Part shown: positions 1-12,415 of the stretch, one piece after another
Numbering within the stretch: the first letter of the stretch is position 1
Layout of the letters: the number at the start of each line of letters is the position of its first letter
The notes under the pieces: generated by a model
What the model was told of the DNA's origin: nothing
The model's input: the letters and a program-made list of their open reading frames with translations, nothing else
Databases searched by the model: none
Program-made: the position numbers and the translations under genes
NCBI GenBank assembly: GCA_013397845.1
Contig: VZTG01008661.1
Location: 1,610,683-1,674,682, forward strand
Origin: Melanocharis versteri
Taxonomy: Eukaryota; Chordata; Aves; Passeriformes; Melanocharitidae
Length of the DNA: 64,000 bases
Reading direction: 5' to 3'

Positions 1-266
1 AAAAAAAAATTAGAAAAAGCAGTTGGGAAAAAAGATCTATAAGACTGTTTCAGAACTTGACCCTCGCCAAGTTCAGCCTAGCTCTGCAGCAGAATTTCTT
101 TTAGGTCATGAAAAATTCTACATACTGAATGAAGAATTTTCTCACGACTGTTTTCCATCAAGCCATTTGCATTAATTTCAGAGAAATAATTTAAAAGGTT
201 CTTAAGAGTAGAAGCTTATTCTATGTGCATTTACTAAGTCAATTAAATACACTCATACTTATCCAA

Positions 267-285
267 ATATATATATATATATATA
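267..285. repeat. (TA)n microsatellite
   Basis: About nine TA units, followed by a degenerate TATG/TACG-rich stretch to about 340. Confidence 0.9.
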
Positions 286-3200
286 AATTTTTGTATATGT
301 ACATGTACGTGTATATGTATAAGTATATGCAAATATATAATAGATATAATAAATAAAAATAATCCCTGTATTTCATGATGGGTGTTCCAGTCAGAACACT
401 CTAATACTCTGCCTTTCATAAACTGTCCACTTTCAATTCAAAGAGGAGAAATGGAATTGCATTTCTTTTCAATTGTAAAGCTTATTCAGCACTTTTGGCT
501 CCAGAGATGGGATTGGTACTCTGTCAGAGCAGCAATTTAATGCAGATCCACACACAGAAGCTCAGACTAAAAATGCTTCATCAACAATGCAGTATTCCCT
601 CCTCCTGCAGTGCAACTGCTCTTCAGTTTATTGAAACCTGAAGGTGATTCACTGGGAAGAGAGAAAAAAATCATCTTGTCCTGGTAGTTTTTCATAACCC
701 TAAAGATAAAGGGACCAATCCAAAGAGATCTTAAGGACCTAAACCAGTCATTTGAAGGACTGAGCTACAAAGATACAGAAGTACTGCACTGTAGTCACTT
801 AATCTGGAATTATCTACATCCCCTCTGTGGCAACAAGGACATGCAAGTGTATAGAAAGTCAGTCATAGGCCTACTTGTGTGTTCTTTGAACTTGACTAAC
901 TATATTAAATATTCAGATCCTCCTTCTATAATTCACCTGATTCTTAGTGTTGTAGAGAAAACTCGCTTGTGATTAAAAATAAAATAAATACTCAATACAC
1001 AAATTCAATACTATTACTCTACTACTTGTATTTAACCTGACAAGCAGTATGGTTTATTTGTCAGCCAGTAAGATTCATTATTTAGCACAAGAAGTCTTCA
1101 CAGAATTTATTGTTTCTACATCATCTGAGCATGTTGCTCCACAATTCTTAGAGAAATGTGTGTACATGCATAGATGTTGTCCTGTAATTAATTAATAAGT
1201 TTTTTTTGGTAGGATGAATCAAAAATGCAACCTAGGAGAAAGATATATATGGCTATTTCAGGGCCTTGATTAAGGAAAGGTTCTTTACGTTGTATTTGCT
1301 CCACAACAGACTTGCATAGTAGAAGAGCTGCCCAAAGAGTAGTGAGAAACTCAGTTGTGAGAAACTTGTATTTCCCTCACCACTCTCCTAATGTTCTCCC
1401 TGCCTGAACATATCTGTAGCTGGATATAAACTCTATATTGTGACATAGCCTCTCAACAGGTTTACCACAAGGAGACCTTGTTCCCGTGTTTAAACCCTCT
1501 CACTGGGTGTGTGCATGTTCAGGCTTAAGATTGTTAAGCCTCAGGCTGAAGAGAATTTGTGTCTGGTTCACATCATTGCTCTTCAGGAGGGTTGAACTCA
1601 CACTCATCAGTTAGTCAACTCACCTTTTTTGCAGGCCTTTCCAAGGTCTTTCCAGCCTGAATCCCTTGCCTGACTCTTCTCCCCATCAATGATGCCCTCC
1701 AAGACACCCTTTCTAGGAGATTCCTCAGCATCCATACTGAAAACACCATAGAAGCATAAAGCCAGCTTATTCTGTCACCACTCATTGTGTGAAGCGGCAG
1801 CTCAGAATTTGGAAGACTCTTCATCCAAACACTTTATTGAGGGGCCAGAAACACGTGGCTTTGGGAAGGAAAGCAGTTCTTCAACTCCTTCTGTGCACAG
1901 ATCACTGGGTTGGGAAGGCAGCCACCCGATCTGCAACAGGTTGGTGCAGGCAATGTTGTAGGCTGTGCCCAAGCCTCCTCTTCCCTCTACAGTGCACTGA
2001 AGGCCTCTGGGTGAAAGCTCAGCACCATATGGAAATACTGATCATCTGGGACAAGAACTTAACAGGAAAAGGCCAGATTCAGCACTGCTGGAAATGTGTT
2101 ATCTATCGAGTAGAATCTACTCACAAAAGTTACTATTTTCCAAGGTTAGATGGCACAGCAGATGCTTGTCTGCACCTCCAGTTGAAAAGACAGATTAAGG
2201 GGCTTATGAAAAGGAGAGTGACAGAACCATTGTGAGAGCTCCCAAACACAGGCTGTTCCTCTGTAAACTGTACCCAAACCAAATCCGCTTTGAGTCTCGG
2301 TGATGTTTGGTCCTGTACTTGTAGTCTGAAGGTGTATCCAAAACACCGCGTACAGCATGTGTACCCACTTGACTCTGCTTCCAGCTACCAGCCAAACTAG
2401 TACCACAAAGTAGCTTTTTCTGGTGAGTTTTGGCTTTCAATCACAACAGAAATGTGTGCAATTCCAGAGAGTCACTGAAAAGTATTTGGGGGAGCCAGTT
2501 TTGGCCAGATTGTTTTCAGGATGAGTCTGTTGTCTGCTGAAAAGAGTGACAGTGCTGTCTCAGGACCTGGTTTTCTTTCCAGGACCTTCAGGCCACCTAA
2601 ACTGCTATCACCACCAACAATTAGAAAACTGGTTTGCAGGACATTGGATGCAGTGGACTGCATAGAATTTGTTGGCAGTGGGAGGAGAAGAGTATGAGTA
2701 GCAGACTAGGAGGCTACAACACCACCAGGGACTGCGGCAGGATTGTGGACGAGCCAATGCAAACTGGTCAAGTGTTGGTCACCTTTGATATCTTCAAGAT
2801 GCCTACATGATCCTACTGTCCCACTGAAACATCCCTTTTATCGTGTTTTTTTGCTGCCTGTTGACAAGTTTTCAACAGAAGTGCGAGTTTAAGTGAGGGC
2901 TGGCCTGGGAGCTAATTTTTGAAACCACTGGGGCTGAAGGGAAAGTCAGGCTTGGCTCCTTCCTAGGGGAGCACTGGAAGCATCAGGCTATTAGTTACAG
3001 TTAAATATTGCAGGAGGAATGCAGCCAGCTTCCCCCATTTTCCTGTGTTATCCACAAAGCTGAGACTGAGCTGTCAGAAAGACTCCAATATAGTTCACAT
3101 GGTTTCAGTGTGTCCTGTGAAATGGAATTCTTCAAGCATTTGGGAAAGACAGGCAGATCCATATTAGCTACAAGGTAGGCAAAATGTGGCTGGATGCGAA

Positions 3201-6200
3201 ATCACTTTAAACCCCCCCAAAACACACAACGCTACACAGCTACTACTATAAGAAAGTATCAGGTGAAGTTCAGTATCCTAGGCACATACACTGGGAAAAT
3301 TTAATCACCATTAAGCCTATGACAGAAGACAGTTTTAATGGTTTAATTACAGATAGTACAGCAGTTTTATTGATAAGTCACATACAGTTCACAAAACAAA
3401 TCAAAGAAAAATGCTCTGTGAGCCACTGACCCTCCTGAAAATCCCATGCTGTCATTTTTAGTATTGTCCTTATTGTCCCTAATATAAATAGATTTGCTTT
3501 CATAAAGGTTCCAGAATTTGGCCCAGAATAACACTATTATAGACCAAATAACAAGGTTGGGTTTACCTCAAGCAGTGACATTGAAGATGGACAATTCACT
3601 AAAAAACACAGAGAAAAATACACAAAGAAAGTAATGTCAACATTTTATTTGTGCTGAGGTAGCTTGCCTTATTGTGGAATAGTCAGCTGAGATATTTGCA
3701 GTTTGTATAGTGGCATATTTCAGTTTTATTGACATTTTAAACAGTAGGAACAAGGAAATAGCAAGCAGCATCATTTACATGTGAGAGCATATCCAGATTA
3801 CACAAAGGCAGCAGCAAATGCCAGCAGTTACAGTTTGAGCAGCTGCACAGAGCCCAGAAGCTCCATCAGTCACGCGAGCACTGCGAGTGTGCAAGCACCA
3901 GGAAAGTGGTGCTAAAAAGGAGACCGGGAGCGGGGACTGTGTGATTTCATGTGAGCCCTCTCCTGACATAGGAGAAGGATGCTTGCCAGTAGTGAAAGGT
4001 GGATTATTAGACGGAGAAGTGGGTATTGGCAATAGGTTCTACTGGAGAATGGATCATATCCATCCCTGCTGCCCTCCTCACACAACATATGGATTGTGAT
4101 TTTGGATATCAGAGATGGGCTACACAGCTCTGCTGGCCTCTTGAATGGGAAGGTGCTGCTGGGTCTCTTCAGGTGCTAAGGAAGGTTTTGCCTGACTGAG
4201 TTTATGGTCGAGACAGGTTCAATCACAGATGGGCCCTAAAAGAGACTAAAGATGCTCTGTGAGGAAACAAACTCAAAACAAACACACTTTTAAAATGGAG
4301 AGTTGATATCTAAAGACTTAGGAACACAATGTATCTTGCAGCTTCTATAACTTACTGGAGGAGGAGAAAACCAAAACTAAAAGAAAACAACAAAAAAAAA
4401 AGCGACTAAATTTTAACTTCTTGCTTAGTTTTATGCTTTGTGCAAAGGAAATGATGCAGCTTATATTAATTTAGTAAAATTAGGATTCACAGTGTCTAAG
4501 CAGTAGGACAAGCACATGCAATTATATCTGACTGAAGGATAAGAGCACACAATTGTTTTTTCATCTCTTCTTTATGTTAAAGAAACAGCTGCAATTTTTA
4601 AATTTTTTTGGTTTTTTTTTTTTTTTTTTGTGCTAGTGAATTTCTGCTGTTTGGAAAACTAAATAAATGGTTACAAATGTGCCATAATATAACTTTTTTC
4701 TCAGACTAAGCTACAGAGAATAAATATTTAAATGTTCTTTAGCTTTCTAGTAGTAATTCTGGATAAGACAGATGGAAATGGTAAAGTTTACTTTCAAAAT
4801 TTAGATGTAAGCATTGCTATGTGTCTAAAACCTCCTCTTTTCCTTCTCCACTCTTCACAAAGATCTCTTCATTCAGGTGCATCACAAAAACGAACTCGCT
4901 TATTCGTGTAAATATGCATATCAAACAGCTCATAAGATGATTGCTATACAACAACTACTGGGTTTTATTTGCAAATTATGGCTATAAATTAAGACGAATT
5001 CTTAAAAAGATATTGCCATTCCCTATGGCTAATTATAAAATAAATAAAACAATAAGTGCTGGATCAATTTTTGAAAGGTTAAGTAGTCAAACAAGTTTGA
5101 TCACGTGTTTGAAAATCCACAGTTAGACTCCTGCTTTGGAAACTGAATTGGAAATTTGCCTAAACTTACAGCAATTACTGATTGCTTTTAGACTACAACT
5201 AATATAGAAGTAGTACTTTTTGGTATTTTTGAACATATGCTTTTGATCCCTATCTGAATGAAGAAATTCTTTGATGGGAAACAGGGGAGCAAAGATGTAA
5301 CATGGCCAGATTCTAAACCTCATAATTTATTCCACTTATTAGTAACTCTTAACCTACAATGTCCATTCCTCTGAGAGCAATGACGCTTTGAGAACTCAGA
5401 GATCTTTTAAAAGTTCTGGATATAGTCAGTGGGTTTTGCATGGGAATTCTGAAGAATTCCAAAGGAAAGGGGATCTTCATTGTGCTGGTGAGTGTGACAA
5501 AGTGCTGAGTAACTTGTCAACCTACCCAAAAGCATCCAGTCCATCACCATCCCTGCAGGACAGGCCTTTGTGAACTACTAGGTCCTCACTCCAGATTTGA
5601 AGATCAAAAATACCACCAGTATCCACACACACACAGTGTTGTGCTGTCATTACTTGTTTTGTTATTGTACTCAACATTGGGGAAAAAAAAACCAGCTAGA
5701 AATTATATAAGTTGCCAAGTTGGCAGAACACTACCCATAAGTGCACTGCCATCTTCTGGGAGATTTAATCCAGTTTTCAGTCAGATGAATTTGTCACTTA
5801 GTCCAGTCTCTGTCCAGTTAGTGAAGATGTTGATTTCCAGCTAGCCATCAATATAGCTAAAAGCTTTGCATTTTGATTTTATGATCTCTTGCTTGACTCA
5901 GCACCAAGAAATAATCATAGTCACAAACTAGAGTTATGAGCACTAATGCACCAGACTGCTTAGAAAAATCTCTCTCATGGCCACAGAAGGCAAGAGATCG
6001 CTGTAAAACATTATTTTCAAACAAAGTGTTGAGAATTTTTAACTAGTGGATCTCCTATCCAATAAACCAAAGGAAAACATAAGAAAGTATTTGGGTTTCA
6101 CATCCCGTCAGAGATTCATTATGATTTTGAGACATATTAGCTGATCTCAAAATAATTGAAGTTATTTTTGTATCTATTTTTTCTTGATGATGCACAGTGA

Positions 6201-9200
6201 CCCTCTGGACCAGGGTGTTAATAAACATTCTTGGACATATCAGTTGGAAATCAGCTTCACGAAGGGGTGTGTGCCTCTAAAAATATTTTAATACTGCTAA
6301 TAAAAAGTCTGGATATCTCAGATGAAAAGCAAACACTCCAGTCTTTTGAAACATTTTTTCTCAAAATAATTCCGTTCTCTTTTATAGAGAACATGGAAAA
6401 ACACTGCCCAAAATCTCTTGCAGAAATCATATTAATCTGTAAAATTTTTAAAGTTACTGTATACCAAGTCTCCACTGCCCTTTACTAGGCAGGTTACAGA
6501 AGGTCAATCTGTCAGTCCTGCAGTGCAGATGTAAGGAAATAGAGAAAATAAAATTTTACTCCATCCTATTAGGTAAGTAAATTTTATTAAGTGAAACAAC
6601 CTGTTTAACAAACTTAAAATATCCATTTTACTGAGCCTCAAACCCCTTAAGTAGCAGTGTATTTTGCTGCTTATTTTGATGAGTAATGGACATGCCAGTT
6701 ACTATCAGTAATACCAAAGAAAAACAAAAAATGTACTACGGTGTGATTCGTTTATAATCACCAAACTCACCAGGTCTCTTAACTCATACTCCTTCTATTG
6801 TATCTCCTTCAGCCATAGGCTGGGTGTGTGTCAGGTGAGGAGTTAGAAGGACTGCCATTAGCTAGTGCTGAATCTCATATTTGCTCTTTAGGCTAACAAG
6901 CCGCTCTCAAGGCAGTTTATCAGTTACTGCACTCAGACTCTCAGTCACTCCACCAGGAATTGCACTCATCAAAACAGTTTTCAAAGCAAATGCCTTGTCT
7001 AGAAATGAAATGTAGCAGCTAGTACAGCTGATAAATGCTGGTAAGCTCAGGACAGGATGCAAAGATTCCAGAGAGATCAGTGACTCCTCCTCTGTCACCA
7101 CCTCATCACAGCTCAGGCTCTGACCAGGAACAAGGTTTCATTTGTTTAGTGGCTATCTGCTACCAGCTGCTTTTTCCATGTCTCCACCTAACTCTGACCT
7201 CCAGAGGAGCTCAGCTGGGGTCTCTGCCCTGTGTTTTGAGGGCAAAAGTTAATTACAATCAATTAGGCTACAGTGATGGTGTCTAATGAATGCATACCAG
7301 TCATGAACCTTCAGACCTTCTGTGACCAAGAATATCAGTGATGTTCAGAGATGTCAACTAGAGGTATGTTCCAATCACTGTTTAGTCAGCAACGTAGTTT
7401 GACCATTTTGTTCCTAAAAATGAGAGCCTCTGGGAAGCTCACAAGGATGAGTGTTAACTAATGGAAAAGTCTGCCAGATCCAAATAGCAAACTCTTGTAA
7501 AATACCTTCTTATTCTCTACTATTATTTACCCAGTCAAAAGAACCTTGCAAAGAATGGCAGTCACTGGGCATAAAGCGAAGTTCACTGATAATATCAGGA
7601 ATTAAATCCATCATCAGTGTTTCCAAGGAAAGCTTATGCACACAAATAGGAATTCACTGAAGGAGGCATGTTTCCCTGAACAGTTATTCTGTGCCATAAA
7701 TACCCTCCAGAAAATTTAGAACCGACAGACAGCTACCGTTGAGAGGTACCAAAGTTTGCTTTGGGGATGGAAGAGGACTAGGAGGAGTGGATTGTGAAAC
7801 ACAGAAGTGAAATTATGATCTAAGTGTTCATGCTCACTCATGTCAAAAAAAAAATGAGACAATTCAATTTGAAACTGGGACCAGATGCATTTCCAAGATC
7901 CAAGCAGGTTTCCGGGGCTGCAGATGAATGGAAATAATTTGCTGACCAGATAAAACCAATCTATGGTTTTGACAAAGCCAGCTGTCACAAAGTAACAAAG
8001 TACACAAAAATTGTATTTTTCTAATGCTGAGAGAGCGCTGCTATCCACACTCTCTCAGGAAAGAAAAAAAAATAAAAACAACAGAGAAAAAAAAGAATTA
8101 AAAGGATTTATAGACAAATTTCATTAAAAGAAGGATATAGAAGTATAGTAGATCTGTTTTTGTTTTCCAGACAGTATTACAGTAAGCCATAATGCCCTTC
8201 CCCTGGAAAGGCCAACATGCCCTGTGGGACAGCTTTAATATTCTCCTCTGTTGAGGGAAGATGCAGAAACCATGATGGCCTAGAACACAGGACCTTTCCA
8301 AAACCAAATTTACAAACACTTCCTATCAGCAGGGATGAGAAACAGAAGGACTGGAGAGGTCTGTAGTATAGAGATTATTAAAACCCACTGAGGAAAACTG
8401 CAACAACTCGGGCTCCTCCCGCCTCTTGGTTTCATCTGTAATCTGTGATGGTCTTTGTACCAACAGTGAAATTCAAGCAGTTTTTCTAATGTAGATGGCA
8501 GCTAACAAGAAAAGTTCTGAAAAGACTGCAATTCGTAAAATAATTGCTAATTTATTTTCTTGTCCACGGAGACAATTAACTCCTGATATCACTCTTTGGC
8601 TCCAGACTACACGTGCCACTCCGAAGAGCTTACAGAGGAAGAAGTGCTTGAACAGATCTCTCCATCACCTCACTCCAGGATCTCTGCCCTCACACCCTGC
8701 CCTCCTCCCAGCTTCAGCCTGGCAGGGGATTTGCCCTGGGCTTCCCAAACCCACCCACCAGCTTTCAAGTGAGACCTCCTCTGGCTGGGAGCCACACAGA
8801 TGCCTTTGTTTGCCAGTGACCTCCAAAGAACAAACACACAGCTCATTCCCAGCCTGGGGGAGAAGTCCTTCCCCCTTCACCCTGCCAGAGGGCTCAGACT
8901 GGGCTGAAGAATCTGTTTTTCTTCCAGCCCAAGTCCATTAAAAGTCCATAGACTTGTGTTGCTGAGAGTAGGACATCTGTCTGTCCTTCACAGCCACCAC
9001 AGCTTCAGCTTTCTAACAATATTTTTATGGAAGGGTTGGGAAAAAATAAAGATATTTTGATACAAGGTATTCTGATTATTCTAAAGCCTACAGTATTTAT
9101 TAAAGATGCACATTCATTTGGGACACAATGGAAATTCTGGGGTTTAAGAATTATTTGAGCACCACCTACCTGAATATGTCAAGAGATGAAAATGAAGCAT

Positions 9201-10532
9201 CAAAAATCATTAGATACTTCAGCAAAAGAAGCAATATATTTTTTGCTGGCATTTGACTTTATATTGTAAATGGCTTTGCAATATTCATTAAAGGATAAGT
9301 TTTATGACTGAGTAGGAATAGATGCTGGAAAAAATAATGGCTTCTTTACACCTTCAGGAATTGGACTGGAATACAGTTTCACAGTTTCTAGTGAACTAAT
9401 CTAGAACAAAAATGATTGCTCACTTTCCCACAGGAAGAAATTCTTATGGTTCACCCATGCTCCCTTTCCTGCATGATTAACAGATACTTCTGAACCAACA
9501 ACAGATGACCTCCAGTAACCATTCACAAGGGGCTAAAGTCATAAATAGATACAGTCGTAAAAATATTTATCTAAAAGAAAAACAACTCTCAAATCAGCTG
9601 AGCAACATGATAGGTTTGCTTGGCACATATTATGATATAAGGATTGACTCTTCCCACAACTTAGAGCCTATGCAGTTTTCTCAGATAATCCATGCAAGAA
9701 AAGCAATAAAAGATCTAACAACTAAGAAAAACAAATCAGATATAGTTATAAATATCTCTGCTGGTAATGAATACAAGCTGGTTATATTTCACTGAGAGCA
9801 AAAAATAAAATTGCAGAGCAGCTTTATCATGACTTTCAAACAGTAGTGCAGAGTGCATTATTAAGCTCATATCTCAACATTAACAGAAAACTCATTCGTA
9901 TCAGCATCAACAAAGTCTATATAATATAAATATCTATTAATAATAAGCAACTACACCAAAGGCATGGATAAATATAGCAAAAGACTGTAAATATAAAAGA
10001 CTGCATATAACTGCCCGAATAGGCAATGCTGGAAGTTAAATCTTGCTAATGCTTTAATAAAATGAAAGTTACCTCCTATCAGCACAATGTCCTCTAAAAG
10101 GTAGGAAGCACATGGAAATGCCTGTTGTGGGTACCAGCTGTCTTCTGAAGAGGCAATCTATCCCCAGAAGCTGTATTCCAAGCAGATCAGCTTTTTCAGT
10201 TTTTCCCTTAAGTTCTACAACTGTTGTGACAGCAAAGCAGAATTTAAAGGTTTGCACTGCCCCATTAATTCACTCTAGGCTTTATCCTGTTGCAAGTAAC
10301 TCACATGTCAGGGTTGTTGGCTCTTTTCTCCTTTATCGAAGCGAAGAAGGATGTAGATCTGCACAGCCAGGTGCAATGACTGCTGCCTTAGTTTGGTTTC
10401 ACAGAGAAGGAGGAAAGAGGAGGGGGAGGTTTGGGAACCTATTAGAAATATTTTCGTCTCCAATTAAGGAGCCATGCATGTATTCCAGCTCAGCTGGAGA
10501 CGAACTAAGCAAGAAAACTGGCCAGGCTCAGA

Positions 10533-10583
10533 GAGGTACAACAGCATTTGAGGTACAACAGCATCTGAGGTACAACGGTATGA
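10533..10583. repeat. 17-bp tandem repeat, three copies
   Basis: Unit GAGGTACAACAGCATTT at 10533-10549 is repeated at 10550-10566 and 10567-10583. The second copy has one change, and the third is more diverged. Because 17 is not a multiple of three, the copies cannot encode the same peptide, which argues against this being coding. Confidence 0.85.
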
Positions 10584-11096
10584 TTCACAGATTAAATACT
10601 TGCTGGTGGGACACAGAGATGGAATTTATTTCACTGATGCTTGTGGAAGGAGCTAAACAGGTAGGCAAAGCACAGAAGTATAAGACTGTCATGTCCCTGA
10701 CTTCCTTCTATTCATCCTTCACACTCAAACTTTAGAGGCTACTTAAATTGAAACCATGTATCTTGAAGCTTTCTAGCACTTAAGATAATTAGGTGGCCCA
10801 GGTGACGTCAGATGTTAAATACAATAAGATTTCATCACTCATACAGTGAATGATGAAGCTCTGCAAACCACAGACATCTGGAATCTATTCAGGAATTAAT
10901 TGAAGTATTTTGTTCAAAATCGCAGGAGATTCGGTATAAAGTTTAATGATTATGTAGCTGGCACTCTTCAAGCACACTCATGGACTGGCTGATGAACATG
11001 TCAGATGATGCAAGATACATGAATGTAAGCAAACCATAACAAAGAAAGTTAGCTCCTGACTTTAAAATTATAGTAGTTATATTCTGCAACCTTGAA

Positions 11097-11162
11097 ACTA
11101 AGTTCAGTGTTAAGTTCAGTAAGTTCAGTTCAGTTCAGTTAAGTTCAGTAAGTTCAGTGCTT
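11097..11162. repeat. AAGTTCAGT-type tandem repeat
   Basis: AAGTTCAGT and TTCAGT units are reiterated with irregular spacing over about 65 bp. This looks like a slippage-generated minisatellite. Confidence 0.85.
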
Positions 11163-12349
11163 AGAAGTAATTTACAAAAGTAATAATGCCTCCAAGGAAA
11201 GAATTGAACTCCTAAATATAAAATGTGGCTATATTTCTGCTATCAGCACACTGAATCAAATTATCTCTGAAAAATAAAGAAAGTATGGGAAAAAACCTGT
11301 CTGTCCTGACTAAAGAGAAAGAGATTGGATTTCACAGAACTAAATGGAGTCAAGGGGTTAAGGACAGGGGTTCAAAACACTTAAGGGGATAAAAATGTCA
11401 ACTGGCATATTCAAAAGAGCCCAGAGAAATTAGACTTTTGTATTCAAACACTGTCAGAAAACAAATTTTTCTGTTGCCATGGAAATTGAAATAAAACCAA
11501 AACCCATTCACAGTCACAATGGAAGGGCAGGATTTTGAAATTTCATCTGGAAGAAAGATTCCAGGGGAAAGAAAGAAAAAAGATTAATTCAGAGCCATAA
11601 AAATACATTGCTTCTGGCAGATGAAACACTTTGTACAGGTAAGGCTCAGGACTTCCTTTCAGTAGTCCAGCTCACCTCTATTTACATTATTAAAATGTTA
11701 ATAGCTATATGATAACACATAAACTATAAAAACTTTCTCAGTACTACATGCAAATATGGGCGTGATAAATTGAACAGACCACAAAGAAGGCAATTGCACT
11801 TTGACTTTTAAAATCAGAGAGGAAATAGAAGTATTAGCAATTCCTTACAATTGTGCTGAGAGCAAGACAAATCATGTGTGTGTAGTGCTCACATACCAAA
11901 AAACATCTATACCAAGAAAAAATAGGCAAATACATAGAAGACTGCTAGTAGCCATTGGATTTGCTCTCATGGTAGACTGTCCCTGTGTCTCCATCATGCT
12001 CCCAAGGACCGTTTTACTGAGTAAAAAATTATTTCACTTTTTATTGACGTGTATTCCCATTTTTATCCTCAAAAGTCCTTCTTCCCTTTCCATGGGAAAA
12101 TATTGGCTATACCACCAAGTACACGAACCCCTCTCTTTGAGTCCAAGGCAGAGTCACAACAGCAATGCCATGTTTAAGGCTGGGTCCCATAATCCAGCTG
12201 TTTTATCCTCAGCACAACCCAAGTTCCTGGGCCAGGGACACCTCTGGACACAAGTAGGTAGCCCAATAATGTCCTTACTGAAGCCACCGAGTCAGAATCT
12301 CAGTGGAGCACATTTTCCCACCCCCAGCAAACTGACAAATTATGCAAGT

Positions 12350-12415
12350 CATAGGTTGGACTCAATGGTCCTGGTCAGAGGTCTTTTCCAACCTCACCAA
12401 TTTTGTGATTCTGTA
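12350..12415 (+). mobile_element. CR1 LINE 3'-end fragment
   Basis: About 65 bp with the CR1 3' terminus pattern: AGGTTGGACTCAATGGTC, then TCTTTTCCAACCT, ending GTGATTCTGTAAT. The rest of the element is missing, as is usual for these 5'-truncated insertions. Confidence 0.7.

Larger units (their letters stand above)
1..12344. other. Gene-free AT-rich intergenic sequence
   Basis: No supported gene, RNA or recognisable transposon. Frames of up to about 200 codons occur (for example around 10112-10735) but lack known motifs or splice context. The stretch holds a short TA microsatellite near 267, A/T runs near 4590-4630, and the tandem repeats at 10533 and 11097, listed separately. If the flank is conserved, this lies 3' of KCNS3. 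Confidence 0.6.

Noticed and set aside
1789..2235. 148-codon open frame
   Set aside because: Cysteine- and tryptophan-rich but without a recognised motif, splice sites or promoter. Not supported.
10112..10735. 207-codon open frame on the plus strand
   Set aside because: No motif, no similarity recognised, and it runs through the 17-bp tandem repeat, whose unit is not a multiple of three. Chance frame.
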